In this document: positions 1-6,994 of the stretch, piece by piece
Layout: each line of letters begins with the position of its first letter
Position numbering within the stretch: the first letter of the stretch is position 1
NCBI GenBank assembly: GCA_035530955.1
Contig: DATKTT010000089.1
Location: 1 to 11,646 of the forward strand
Reading direction: 5' to 3'
DNA length: 11,646 bases
Source: Williamwhitmania sp035530955
Lineage (GTDB): Bacteria; Bacteroidota; Bacteroidia; Bacteroidales; Williamwhitmaniaceae
The notes under the pieces: model-generated
What the model was told of the DNA's origin: nothing
What the model saw: the letters and a program-made list of their open reading frames with translations, nothing else
The model's database searches: none
Translations under genes and position numbers: made by a program

Positions 1-20
1 GAGATACCTTTATTATAGTG

Positions 21-1427
21 CTATATACCCCTTCCCCTGAAAACTGTAATAAGGGTATATATAATGATTTTGAAGTCGACCAAAAGGGTCATATTCTCCA
101 GATAGAGAATATCGTACTTCAGTCGCTCTATCATTTGGTCAACATTTTCGGCATAGCCATACTTAACCTGCCCCCAAGAGGTGATACCCGGCTTTACCTT
201 TTGTAGATGAAGATAGTGAGGCGCCTTCTTCACAATCTGGTCGATGTAGAATTGTCGCTCTGGTCGCGGCCCAACAAGTGACATATCCCCCTTCAGCACA
301 TTAATAAAATTGGGCAGCTCATCAAGTCGAGTTTTACGCATAAACCGTCCAAATGGGGTGACCCTGTTGTCGGATTTGCTGCTAAGCGCAGGACCATTTT
401 CCTCCGAATTGGAAAACATACTCCGAAACTTAACAAGAATAAAAGGCCTTCCGTACCGCCCAATGCGCTCCTGCTTAAAAAAGATGGGACCTCGGGAAGT
501 GCTTTTTATGATTAAGGCAACCACTAACCCCGGTGGTAAGAGCAAAATAACTGCAACAAAGGCAACCACAAAGTCGAGAAACAGCTTAACTACCTCCTGC
601 CATGCGGGCATGAGTCGATGGTTAACAAGGATAAGCGGAGTCCCCAGAATGGAGCTCATCCGCACCTTACCGGTAAGAAAATCGTAAAGGCTGGGGATAA
701 CTTTTACCTGAACATTTTTTCCGTAGAGGTCGTTTATGGCATGCTGTATTTTCAGCGACTCTTTGGGAGAAAGAGCAATAATAACCTCTTCTACTGCATG
801 TTGGTCAATCACCTCACTCAAGTTCTTGAAGTTCCCAACACATGGAAGCATTGACGAAATGGGGCTTTCCTTACCAGAAGTGGAAATATAACCCACAAAC
901 AGCTGTCCCTGTGGTGCTTTTAGGCTTTCAATTTCATTGTATAGCTCAATTGCTTCCGCACCATCACCAACCAGCAATGTGTTGAAACCAAGCCTCCTCT
1001 TCCTAATCTGAGCGGTAACAAGGGAGGTAATTACCAACCGGGGCAGGTAAGTAAACGAAAAATGCAAAAGTACAAGCAGCCCAAACGATTCATAGTAATT
1101 ACGAGCACTTCCGGCAAAATCTCCGAGAATTAACAGGAAGAATATGAGCAGGCCTCCCATCAGTGATTGGCCTGCAGTCTGAAAAAAATCACTCAGCCGC
1201 GATCGACGAAAAACATCGTTGTAAAACCCAGTCAGCGAATAGAGCACCAACCAAAATACCGGAATAAATATGAGCGTATAAAAGAAGTTGGGGGTAAGTA
1301 AATCAATTATTGACTCAATTGAATGCTCAAGCCTTTCCTGCTGTAAGTAGGAAAAAATAGTCCAAGCCGAAACCGCCGACAAAAAGTCGTAAAAGAGATA
1401 TTTGGCAAGAATAAACTTTCGTTTCAA
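21..1427 (-). CDS. Polyprenyl-phosphate sugar phosphotransferase (WcaJ/EpsE-like, exopolysaccharide or O-antigen initiation)
   Basis: This 468-residue membrane protein very probably transfers a hexose-1-phosphate from a UDP-sugar to undecaprenyl phosphate at the inner membrane, the first step in building a surface polysaccharide. The N-terminal part (about residues 1-135) is hydrophobic with roughly four membrane segments. A Rossmann-like region follows (about 147-250, LLVGDGAEAIELYNEIESL). The C-terminal bacterial sugar transferase domain starts with a hydrophobic hairpin (about 280-308) and carries FFKQERIGRYGRPF, KFRSM (333-337), RLDELPNF with the catalytic Asp-Glu pair D369-E370, GDMSLVGPRPE (380-390) and KPGITSWGQV (412-421). 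All expected motifs are intact and the length is normal. The start is a TTG at 1427: there is no in-frame ATG nearby, homologues begin at about this point, and an exact TAnnTTTG element lies 16 bases upstream. It sits 35 bases downstream of the oxidoreductase-like gene on the same strand. The sugar cannot be told from sequence. Confidence 0.92.
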   Translation of the reverse strand: MKRKFILAKYLFYDFLSAVSAWTIFSYLQQERLEHSIESIIDLLTPNFFYTLIFIPVFWLVLYSLTGFYNDVFRRSRLSDFFQTAGQSLMGGLLIFFLLILGDFAGSARNYYESFGLLVLLHFSFTYLPRLVITSLVTAQIRKRRLGFNTLLVGDGAEAIELYNEIESLKAPQGQLFVGYISTSGKESPISSMLPCVGNFKNLSEVIDQHAVEEVIIALSPKESLKIQHAINDLYGKNVQVKVIPSLYDFLTGKVRMSSILGTPLILVNHRLMPAWQEVVKLFLDFVVAFVAVILLLPPGLVVALIIKSTSRGPIFFKQERIGRYGRPFILVKFRSMFSNSEENGPALSSKSDNRVTPFGRFMRKTRLDELPNFINVLKGDMSLVGPRPERQFYIDQIVKKAPHYLHLQKVKPGITSWGQVKYGYAENVDQMIERLKYDILYLENMTLLVDFKIIIYTLITVFRGRGI

Positions 1428-1443
1428 ACCGCGAGTATTTACA

Positions 1444-1451
1444 CAAAAGTA
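1444..1451 (-). promoter_or_regulatory. Possible -7 promoter element before the sugar phosphotransferase
   Basis: Read on the minus strand this is TACTTTTG, an exact match to the Bacteroidota -7 consensus TAnnTTTG, ending 16 bases before the TTG start at 1427. No good TTTG -33 box is seen at the usual distance, so it may add to read-through from the upstream gene instead of acting alone. Confidence 0.4.
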
Positions 1452-1462
1452 GCAATTCTGGC

Positions 1463-2260
1463 TTATGCGTGAACGAAACGAGCCTTTAAATCGTGGTAGA
1501 TGTGAAGAATTTGTTGCGATTGCTGAACCTCTTGGGCCAATAGTGTCGCATCACCTCGTGCGATAGCATCCAAGAATTGCGCCAGCTGGGCCTGTGCCAA
1601 CAGAGGATACAGCCCGCCACTACCACCGGTTTCTCTTGAATATTGACATACCCCACCTTGTCCTACAACCCTGATATGCTCTCGGTATTCGCCATTTATT
1701 GAAACGCTCACCGATGCTAGAGACGAATTTTCAAACTCCAGCTGACACCCAAAAAAGTGGCTGTGGTGCCCCAAGCCATCTCCATTTACAAACTTAGTCC
1801 GTTTTACGCCGAAAGGAACAAGGCTTACTGCCATTGCAACCGCGTTTATACAGTGGGTTAACCAGCTAACCGAATTGTTGGATTCTGCAATTCCAACTTC
1901 AATGGTGGCAACCAAAGGCATTGCCCTCTCTTCCGATGACACCCACATCCGTTGGGGCAATCGAGGGAAAATAAATACTCCGGCCTCCTCAGCTAGCCTG
2001 AAGAGCTTTGCCAACTCCTCCTCAGTTAAAATAAGAATATCATAGATGAAGAGGGAATGCCCCTGCCGAATAAGGTTGGCCAAATCGGTATACCGAAGGT
2101 CAACGTTTGAACCGATTATTACCACGCTCTCCAAGCAATGCTCCGATGCCGGAATAGCATGCAGCATAGTTGGCTCATATAGTTCAACGCTTTCTCGCAG
2201 AGGACTCTCGTAGAGCCATACAAATTCGGCCCGATTACCTAGGGCACTTATTTTGACCAT
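1463..2260 (-). CDS. Divergent Gfo/Idh/MocA-like protein without NAD-binding motif (probable pseudo-oxidoreductase)
   Basis: The protein resembles sugar-type Gfo/Idh/MocA oxidoreductases in outline but appears to have lost the chemistry. Numbered from the upstream ATG at 2272, residues 49-75 (ESVVIIGSNVDLRYTDLANL then IRQGHSLF) match the family stretch in which a loop residue is followed by 'ALxxGKHVL', and the end (about 221-262, LAQAQLAQFLDAIARGD) matches the usual C-terminal helices. The first beta-alpha unit with GxGxxG is missing, and the position of the catalytic EKP motif reads YDI (77-79). At about 265 residues it is shorter than the usual 320-400. I chose the ATG at 2260 because GGAGG (2266-2270) lies five bases before it; the ATG at 2272 would add four residues, and an in-frame TGA just above excludes a longer N-terminus. 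It precedes the sugar transferase, so a role in surface sugar assembly is an inference. An unrelated scaffold function is possible. Confidence 0.6.
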   Translation of the reverse strand: MVKISALGNRAEFVWLYESPLRESVELYEPTMLHAIPASEHCLESVVIIGSNVDLRYTDLANLIRQGHSLFIYDILILTEEELAKLFRLAEEAGVFIFPRLPQRMWVSSEERAMPLVATIEVGIAESNNSVSWLTHCINAVAMAVSLVPFGVKRTKFVNGDGLGHHSHFFGCQLEFENSSLASVSVSINGEYREHIRVVGQGGVCQYSRETGGSGGLYPLLAQAQLAQFLDAIARGDATLLAQEVQQSQQILHIYHDLKARFVHA

Positions 2261-2265
2261 TGTTG

Positions 2266-2270
2266 CCTCC
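2266..2270 (-). promoter_or_regulatory. Shine-Dalgarno-like site that decides the start of the oxidoreductase-like gene
   Basis: On the minus strand this reads GGAGG, five bases before the ATG at 2260. It overlaps the other candidate ATG (2272), so both starts are unlikely to be used equally. The other genes in the window have A/C-rich leaders without such a site, which makes it stand out. Confidence 0.45.
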
Positions 2271-2278
2271 ATACCTCA

Positions 2279-2286
2279 CAAACTTA
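2279..2286 (-). promoter_or_regulatory. Probable -7 promoter element for the oxidoreductase-like/sugar transferase pair
   Basis: The minus-strand octamer TAAGTTTG matches TAnnTTTG exactly. It ends 6 bases before the ATG at 2272 and 18 bases before the ATG at 2260. Transcription would then begin almost at the first ATG, which favours the second. No clear -33 TTTG is present at 17-23 bases. Confidence 0.5.
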
Positions 2287-2398
2287 ACCATTCATTGCCT
2301 TTATTATGCATATACTGAACCATTACTTATCAACCTTCCTTTGTTAATAACATTTTCTTATCCGTGAAGCCAGAGGTTAAAATATGAAGAATGGATGC

Positions 2399-2406
2399 TA
2401 TCTTTG
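2399..2406 (+). promoter_or_regulatory. Probable -7 promoter element for pcm
   Basis: TATCTTTG matches the Bacteroidota TAnnTTTG consensus exactly and ends 17 bases before the pcm ATG at 2424. No convincing -33 TTTG is seen. It is divergent from the element at 2279-2286, so the 150-base gap carries two back-to-back promoters. Confidence 0.55.
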
Positions 2407-2423
2407 CTTATAGAAAATGAAAA

Positions 2424-3080
2424 ATGGTATCTCAAAAACTAGTTGACACTTACAGACATAAGGGTTTGCGGCTCAAATTAACGGAGGAGTTACGACGCAA
2501 AGGAATTTATGACGAAGCTGTGCTGTCCGCCATAAATGCTGTGCCTCGCCACTACTTTATGGAGAGCAGCTTTCTCGATTTCGCCTACCGTGATAATGCT
2601 TTTCCCATTGGTGCCGGACAAACCATATCGCAGCCATACACTGTAGCATTTCAAACTGAACTACTGAAGATTGGCAAGCACGACAAAGTGCTCGAGGTTG
2701 GGACGGGCTCCGGCTATCAAACTGCCATTCTTTGTGAACTTGGGGCCAAAGTATTTACCATTGAACGGCAACGGGAACTTTTCACCAAATCGCAGGTGCT
2801 CCTGGGCCAAATGGGATACAAGCCTCACTTCTTCTTTGGCGACGGGTATAAGGGAAAACCTGCTTATGGCCCATTCAACCGCATTTTGGTTACCGCTGGA
2901 GCACCCGAAATACCACAGGAACTGGTGGAACAGCTGGCCGAGGGTGGACGAATGGTCATTCCCGTTGGTGACTCCAGAAGCCAAACAATGATGATGGTAG
3001 AAAAAATCGCTGAACAGGTCGAGGTATCTGAACATGGAACATTCATCTTTGTTCCTTTGCTTAAAGGAACCGATGGCTAA
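2424..3080 (+). CDS. pcm: Protein-L-isoaspartate O-methyltransferase
   Basis: Pcm methylates the abnormal isoaspartyl residues that form in ageing proteins, using S-adenosylmethionine, and so starts their repair to aspartate in the cytoplasm. The 218 residues are the usual length. Residues 40-47 (VPRHYFME) and 65-75 (GQTISQPYTVA) are family signatures; the latter contacts the substrate. The SAM-binding motif I is VLEVGTGSGYQTA (89-101), the acidic residue after strand 2 lies in FTIERQRE (111-118), and FNRILVTAGAP (151-161) and GGRMVIPVG (174-182) complete the core. The ATG at 2424 follows an A-rich leader with no Shine-Dalgarno site. The next gene starts 12 bases after the stop, so the two are almost certainly co-transcribed. 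Nothing is missing or unusual. Confidence 0.97.
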   Translation: MVSQKLVDTYRHKGLRLKLTEELRRKGIYDEAVLSAINAVPRHYFMESSFLDFAYRDNAFPIGAGQTISQPYTVAFQTELLKIGKHDKVLEVGTGSGYQTAILCELGAKVFTIERQRELFTKSQVLLGQMGYKPHFFFGDGYKGKPAYGPFNRILVTAGAPEIPQELVEQLAEGGRMVIPVGDSRSQTMMMVEKIAEQVEVSEHGTFIFVPLLKGTDG

Positions 3081-3092
3081 ATATCCAATTCT

Positions 3093-3740
3093 ATGATAAC
3101 TATCAAACGATTTATTTTCAACCCCTTTCAGCAAAATACCTACCTGCTCTACGATGAAACCAAGGAGTGCGCCATTATCGACCCAGGCTGCTACTCAGCA
3201 GAAGAAAAGCATGAGTTGGAATCGTTTATTGCTGACAATAACCTTAAGCCAACCTTGCTGCTGAATACGCACTGCCACGTGGACCACATTCTGGGCAACG
3301 CCTTTGTTTACAACACCTATGGACTAAAACCCAAGGCTCATAAGGCAGAAAAAGAAATGCTGGACATGGCCGAAGAACAAGGTCGAATGTTTGGATTTAC
3401 GCTCGAGACACCTCCTGCGCTGGACGATTATCTTGAAGAAGGTGATATGGTGAAACTTGGCAACAGCAACCTTAAAGTTCTAGATGTTCCAGGACATAGT
3501 GCTGGTAGCTTAGCTTTTGCATGCCAAGATCAAAAATTTGTTATCACCGGCGACGCCCTATTTGCTGGCAGCATTGGGCGAACCGATCTCCCCGGAGGTA
3601 ATTATGACCAACTTATGGATAGCATTCGCACAAAGTTACTAACGCTTGGCGACGAATTCACCGTTTTTGCTGGTCATGGCCCAAAAACAAGCATTGGAAA
3701 TGAAGCGCTGACTAATCCTTTTCTGCTTGGACAAATCTAA
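3093..3740 (+). CDS. Metallo-beta-lactamase-fold hydrolase, glyoxalase II-like (YcbL type)
   Basis: This 215-residue protein is a zinc-dependent hydrolase of the metallo-beta-lactamase superfamily, closest to the small glyoxalase-II-like (YcbL) group. The metal-binding HxHxDH motif reads THCHVDH (59-65). The other ligands are also visible: PGHSAGS (133-139, H135), ITGDALFAGSIGRTDLPGG (151-169, D154) and FAGHGPKTSIG (192-202, H195). It lacks the extra C-terminal domain of full-size glyoxalase II (about 250 residues). Related proteins hydrolyse S-lactoylglutathione or other thioesters, but the natural substrate here cannot be assigned, and many Bacteroidota lack glutathione. It is in the same unit as pcm, with a 12-base gap; both could belong to damage control, which is an inference. 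Confidence 0.93.
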   Translation: MITIKRFIFNPFQQNTYLLYDETKECAIIDPGCYSAEEKHELESFIADNNLKPTLLLNTHCHVDHILGNAFVYNTYGLKPKAHKAEKEMLDMAEEQGRMFGFTLETPPALDDYLEEGDMVKLGNSNLKVLDVPGHSAGSLAFACQDQKFVITGDALFAGSIGRTDLPGGNYDQLMDSIRTKLLTLGDEFTVFAGHGPKTSIGNEALTNPFLLGQI

Positions 3741-3810
3741 TCGACCGTAATGATACTCAAAAACATGGTTTTTTATGACTTGCGTCGTAGGGTATCTCTT
3801 TTCTTCTTAT

Positions 3811-3818
3811 TATTTTTG
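3811..3818 (+). promoter_or_regulatory. Probable -7 promoter element for gcvP
   Basis: TATTTTTG fits TAnnTTTG exactly. It ends 14 bases before the ATG at 3833 and 47 bases before the ATG at 3866. A CTTG lies upstream at 3779-3782, but its 28-base spacing is longer than usual. The element sits in a T-rich stretch, so a chance match is possible. Confidence 0.4.
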
Positions 3819-3865
3819 CCGCACCATTCTAAATGCAATTGTTTAACAATCAACAAACTAAGCCA

Positions 3866-6733
3866 ATGGCTACTGATAAATTTGTTAACCGCCACAATGG
3901 ACCTCGTGAAAGCGAACTCGGTCATATGCTTAAGCACATTGGAGTTTCTTCTGTAGAAGAGCTCATTGACCAAGCTGTCCCAAAGTCTATTCGTTTACCC
4001 AAACCGCTTGACCTGCCTGAAGGACTTTCGGAATATGAATTTTTAAATCTAATCAAGGGAATAGCCGCCAAGAACAAAGCGTATCGCTCCTTTATTGGAA
4101 TGGGATACTACAGTACCTCAACCCCCGCCGTTATTCTCCGCAACATTTTTGAAAACCCCAGCTGGTATACTTCATACACTCCTTACCAAGCAGAGATTTC
4201 GCAGGGAAGGCTTGAAGCGCTAATTAACTTCCAAACAATGGTAATGGACCTCACGGGCATGGAAATTTCGAACTGCTCACTGCTGGACGAAGCCACTGCC
4301 GCTGCGGAAGCCATGCTTATGATGTTCGGCTTGCGCTCGAGGGCCGCCGTTAAGGAAGGCAAGAATATTCTATTCGTAGACGAGAACATTTTCCCTCAAA
4401 CGCTCGACGTAATTCAAACACGCTCAAATCCAGCAGGTATTATTGTTCAGGTTGGAAAATATCAGGAAGTGGAGTTTGGCGATAAGGTTTTCGGTGCCAT
4501 TGTGCAATATCCAGCTGCAAATGGCGAAATCCTTGACTACACAGGATTTGCAGCTAAGGCTCATGAGAAAGATGTGCTGGTTACCGCTGTTGCCGATATT
4601 CTTAGCTTGGCGTTGATCACAGCTCCTGGTGAGTGGGGTGCCGACATTGTGGTTGGTTCAACCCAACGCTTTGGTGTACCTATGGGATTCGGTGGCCCCC
4701 ACGCAGCGTATCTAGCTACCAAAGATGCATATAAGCGACAAATGCCAGGCCGCATTATTGGCGTTTCGGTAGACAAGAATGGCAACAAGGCACTCCGTAT
4801 GGCGTTGCAGACTCGCGAACAGCACATCAAGCGTGAAAGAGCGACATCTAACATTTGTACCGCCCAAGCACTGCTTGCCTCCATGGCTGGAATGTATGCC
4901 GTTTACCATGGTCCAGAAGGTATTAAAATGATTGCAAGACATGCTCATAGCCACGCAGTTGCCGTTGCTAACTCACTTGAAAAACTGGGTTATACGCTCA
5001 CCACGCGCAACTTCTTTGATACCCTAGAGGTAACACTTCCTGCCGAAATAAAAGTAGCAGACATTCAAAAGATTGCCCTCCAGCATGAGGTAAACTTCTT
5101 CTACAAAGCAGAGGACAAAGTGTGGATGAGCTTTGACGAGGTTACCACCCTTGCCGAAGTAAATAGGATAGGTGAAATTTTTGCAGAAGCAATAGGTAAG
5201 AAATACGAAAACACGCTCAAGGTAGTTGAGAAAACAGGGTTCGATGGCAAGTTTGCAAGAACCTCGAACTACCTTAGCGAAACGGTTTTTAGTAAATACC
5301 ACTCCGAGACCGAAATGATGCGCTACATCAAGAAGCTAGAGCGCAAAGATATTTCACTCACCTACAGCATGATTTCACTGGGATCCTGCACCATGAAGCT
5401 GAATGCAGCGGCAGAAATGCTTCCACTTAGCTGGCCGGAGTTTGGGAATGTTCACCCGTTTGTTCCCACTAACCAAGTTGAAGGCTACATGGAGTTGATC
5501 CATAAGCTGGAAGAAGACTTGGCCATCATAACTGGTTTCCACGCCGTATCGCTCATGCCAAACTCTGGTGCAGCAGGAGAATACACCGGTTTAATGGTAA
5601 TCCGTCAGTATCATATCAGCCGTAACGAGGGCCACAGAAATGTAGCACTTATTCCCTCTTCTGCCCACGGAACTAACCCAGCTAGTGCAGCCATGGCTGG
5701 AATGGACGTAGTGGTTGTAGCTTGCGACAGCAAAGGAAACATCGACATCGACGATCTAATTAAAAAGGCCGAAGAGCACAAGAATAACCTCTCCTGCTTT
5801 ATGGTTACCTACCCATCGACCCACGGAGTGTTTGAGAGCCGTATTAGGGAAATGATGGACATTATTCATCAAAATGGCGGCTTAGTATACATGGATGGAG
5901 CCAACATGAACGCACAGGTTGGTATTACCAATCCTGGATTTATTGGGGCCGATGTTTGCCATCTAAACCTTCATAAAACCTTTGCCATTCCTCATGGCGG
6001 CGGCGGTCCGGGTGTAGGACCAATTGCAGTTGCTAAGCATTTGGCCGAATTTCTTCCTACTCATAGTGTAGTTCCTACTGGAGGCACACAGCCAATTAAG
6101 GCAGTAAGCGCCGCCCCATACGGAAGTGCCAGCGTATTGCCCATCACCTTTGGTTACATCAAGATGCTTGGAGAATCTGGCCTCCGCCATGTAACTGAAG
6201 TGGCCATAGTAAACGCTAACTACCTTGCTGCACGCCTCAAGGGTGATTACACCATTCTCTACACTGGTGAAACAGGCCGGGTTGGACACGAAATGATTAT
6301 TGACTGCCAAAACTTCAAGAAAGATTACGACATTGACGCCACCGACATTGCCAAGCGTCTAATGGATTACGGTTTCCATGCTCCCACCCTTTCGTTTCCA
6401 GTTCACGAAACCTTAATGGTTGAGCCCACCGAAAGTGAATCACTTCAAGAGTTGGAGCGGTTTATTGAAACGATGATTGCCATTAAGGCTGAACTTGAAG
6501 AGATAAAGTCGGGGAAGGCAGACAAAGACGATAATGCGTTAAAAAATGCACCCCATACGGCAGCGGAGGTTACCGCCGATGAGTGGAAGCACAGCTATAG
6601 CCGAACCAAAGCAGCGTATCCGCTTGCGTGGATTGCTGAGAACAAGTTCTGGCCTGCCGTTGCCCGTGTGGATAATGGTTATGGTGATAGAAACTTGGTT
6701 TGCACCTGTGCCCCAATGGATAGCTACCTATAG
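3866..6733 (+). CDS. gcvP: Glycine dehydrogenase (decarboxylating), P protein of the glycine cleavage system
   Basis: GcvP is the PLP-dependent P protein that decarboxylates glycine and loads the aminomethyl group onto lipoyl-GcvH, feeding one-carbon units to folate with GcvT and Lpd. It is a full-length single-chain form, 955 residues from this start, made of two homologous aminotransferase-like halves. The beginning DKFVNRHNGPRE is typical. The active-site features are in the second half: ISLGSCTMKLN (bases about 5370-5402), SSAHGTNPASA and LNLHKTFAIPHGGGGPG, whose lysine codon at 5975-5977 binds PLP. I prefer the ATG at 3866 because homologues start there and its leader (aactaagccaATG) resembles those of other genes here. 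The ATG at 3833 would add eleven residues and fits the promoter distance better, so this is not settled. gcvT and gcvH are not adjacent. A strong terminator follows. Confidence 0.97.
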   Translation: MATDKFVNRHNGPRESELGHMLKHIGVSSVEELIDQAVPKSIRLPKPLDLPEGLSEYEFLNLIKGIAAKNKAYRSFIGMGYYSTSTPAVILRNIFENPSWYTSYTPYQAEISQGRLEALINFQTMVMDLTGMEISNCSLLDEATAAAEAMLMMFGLRSRAAVKEGKNILFVDENIFPQTLDVIQTRSNPAGIIVQVGKYQEVEFGDKVFGAIVQYPAANGEILDYTGFAAKAHEKDVLVTAVADILSLALITAPGEWGADIVVGSTQRFGVPMGFGGPHAAYLATKDAYKRQMPGRIIGVSVDKNGNKALRMALQTREQHIKRERATSNICTAQALLASMAGMYAVYHGPEGIKMIARHAHSHAVAVANSLEKLGYTLTTRNFFDTLEVTLPAEIKVADIQKIALQHEVNFFYKAEDKVWMSFDEVTTLAEVNRIGEIFAEAIGKKYENTLKVVEKTGFDGKFARTSNYLSETVFSKYHSETEMMRYIKKLERKDISLTYSMISLGSCTMKLNAAAEMLPLSWPEFGNVHPFVPTNQVEGYMELIHKLEEDLAIITGFHAVSLMPNSGAAGEYTGLMVIRQYHISRNEGHRNVALIPSSAHGTNPASAAMAGMDVVVVACDSKGNIDIDDLIKKAEEHKNNLSCFMVTYPSTHGVFESRIREMMDIIHQNGGLVYMDGANMNAQVGITNPGFIGADVCHLNLHKTFAIPHGGGGPGVGPIAVAKHLAEFLPTHSVVPTGGTQPIKAVSAAPYGSASVLPITFGYIKMLGESGLRHVTEVAIVNANYLAARLKGDYTILYTGETGRVGHEMIIDCQNFKKDYDIDATDIAKRLMDYGFHAPTLSFPVHETLMVEPTESESLQELERFIETMIAIKAELEEIKSGKADKDDNALKNAPHTAAEVTADEWKHSYSRTKAAYPLAWIAENKFWPAVARVDNGYGDRNLVCTCAPMDSYL

Positions 6734-6757
6734 GGGGGTTGTCCCACTAGTATCGAA

Positions 6758-6791
6758 AAAGGGAAGGCTAAGACCTTCCCTTTCTTTTTTT
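6758..6791 (+). terminator. Rho-independent terminator after gcvP
   Basis: A perfect 10-base-pair stem, AAAGGGAAGG (6758-6767) with CCTTCCCTTT (6774-6783), closes a 6-base loop and is followed by a C and seven T (6785-6791). It lies 24 bases after the gcvP stop. Confidence 0.93.
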
Positions 6792-6938
6792 ATATACCTT
6801 TCCACTTGCTCAATATTGCAATGAAGCACTTAGGTTGGGCTTGGCTTTATAACTATTTACATTTCAATAAAGGTAATTGGGATATGGCAATTTGTAATTA
6901 AGGTGCTATTAAACAGCGCGGACATCCCACAATTATGT

Positions 6939-6968
6939 TTTGTTAATCAAGCCTTTGTTATAATTTTG
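6939..6968 (+). promoter_or_regulatory. Bacteroidota-type promoter of the arginine deiminase gene
   Basis: This is the most complete promoter in the window. TTTG at 6939-6942 serves as the -33 box, and after an 18-base spacer TAATTTTG (6961-6968) matches the -7 consensus TAnnTTTG exactly. The ATG follows 26 bases later, giving a leader of about 20 bases. Confidence 0.72.
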
Positions 6969-6994
6969 CCAACCGGAACATAAACTAACTAACT

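Noticed and set aside
310..687. 125-codon plus-strand open frame over the sugar transferase
   Set aside because: It is antisense to conserved catalytic motifs of the transferase and shows no domain of its own.
3080..3092. Separate promoter for the MBL-fold hydrolase
   Set aside because: The 12-base gap has no room and no TAnnTTTG match lies near it, so co-transcription with pcm is the simpler view.
2661..3134. Long opposite-strand open frame of 157 codons over pcm
   Set aside because: It lies antisense to an unmistakable pcm, has no recognisable domain, and such shadows are common in coding DNA of this composition.
3759..3773. Possible terminator after the MBL-fold hydrolase: AAAAAC-ATG-GTTTTT
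   Set aside because: The stem is six mostly A-T pairs with a 3-base loop, too weak to call. Read-through into gcvP remains possible.
6859..6904. Short inverted and direct repeats (AATTG/CAATT, GTAATT) upstream of the deiminase promoter
   Set aside because: The arms are five or six A/T-rich bases and expected by chance in this gap.
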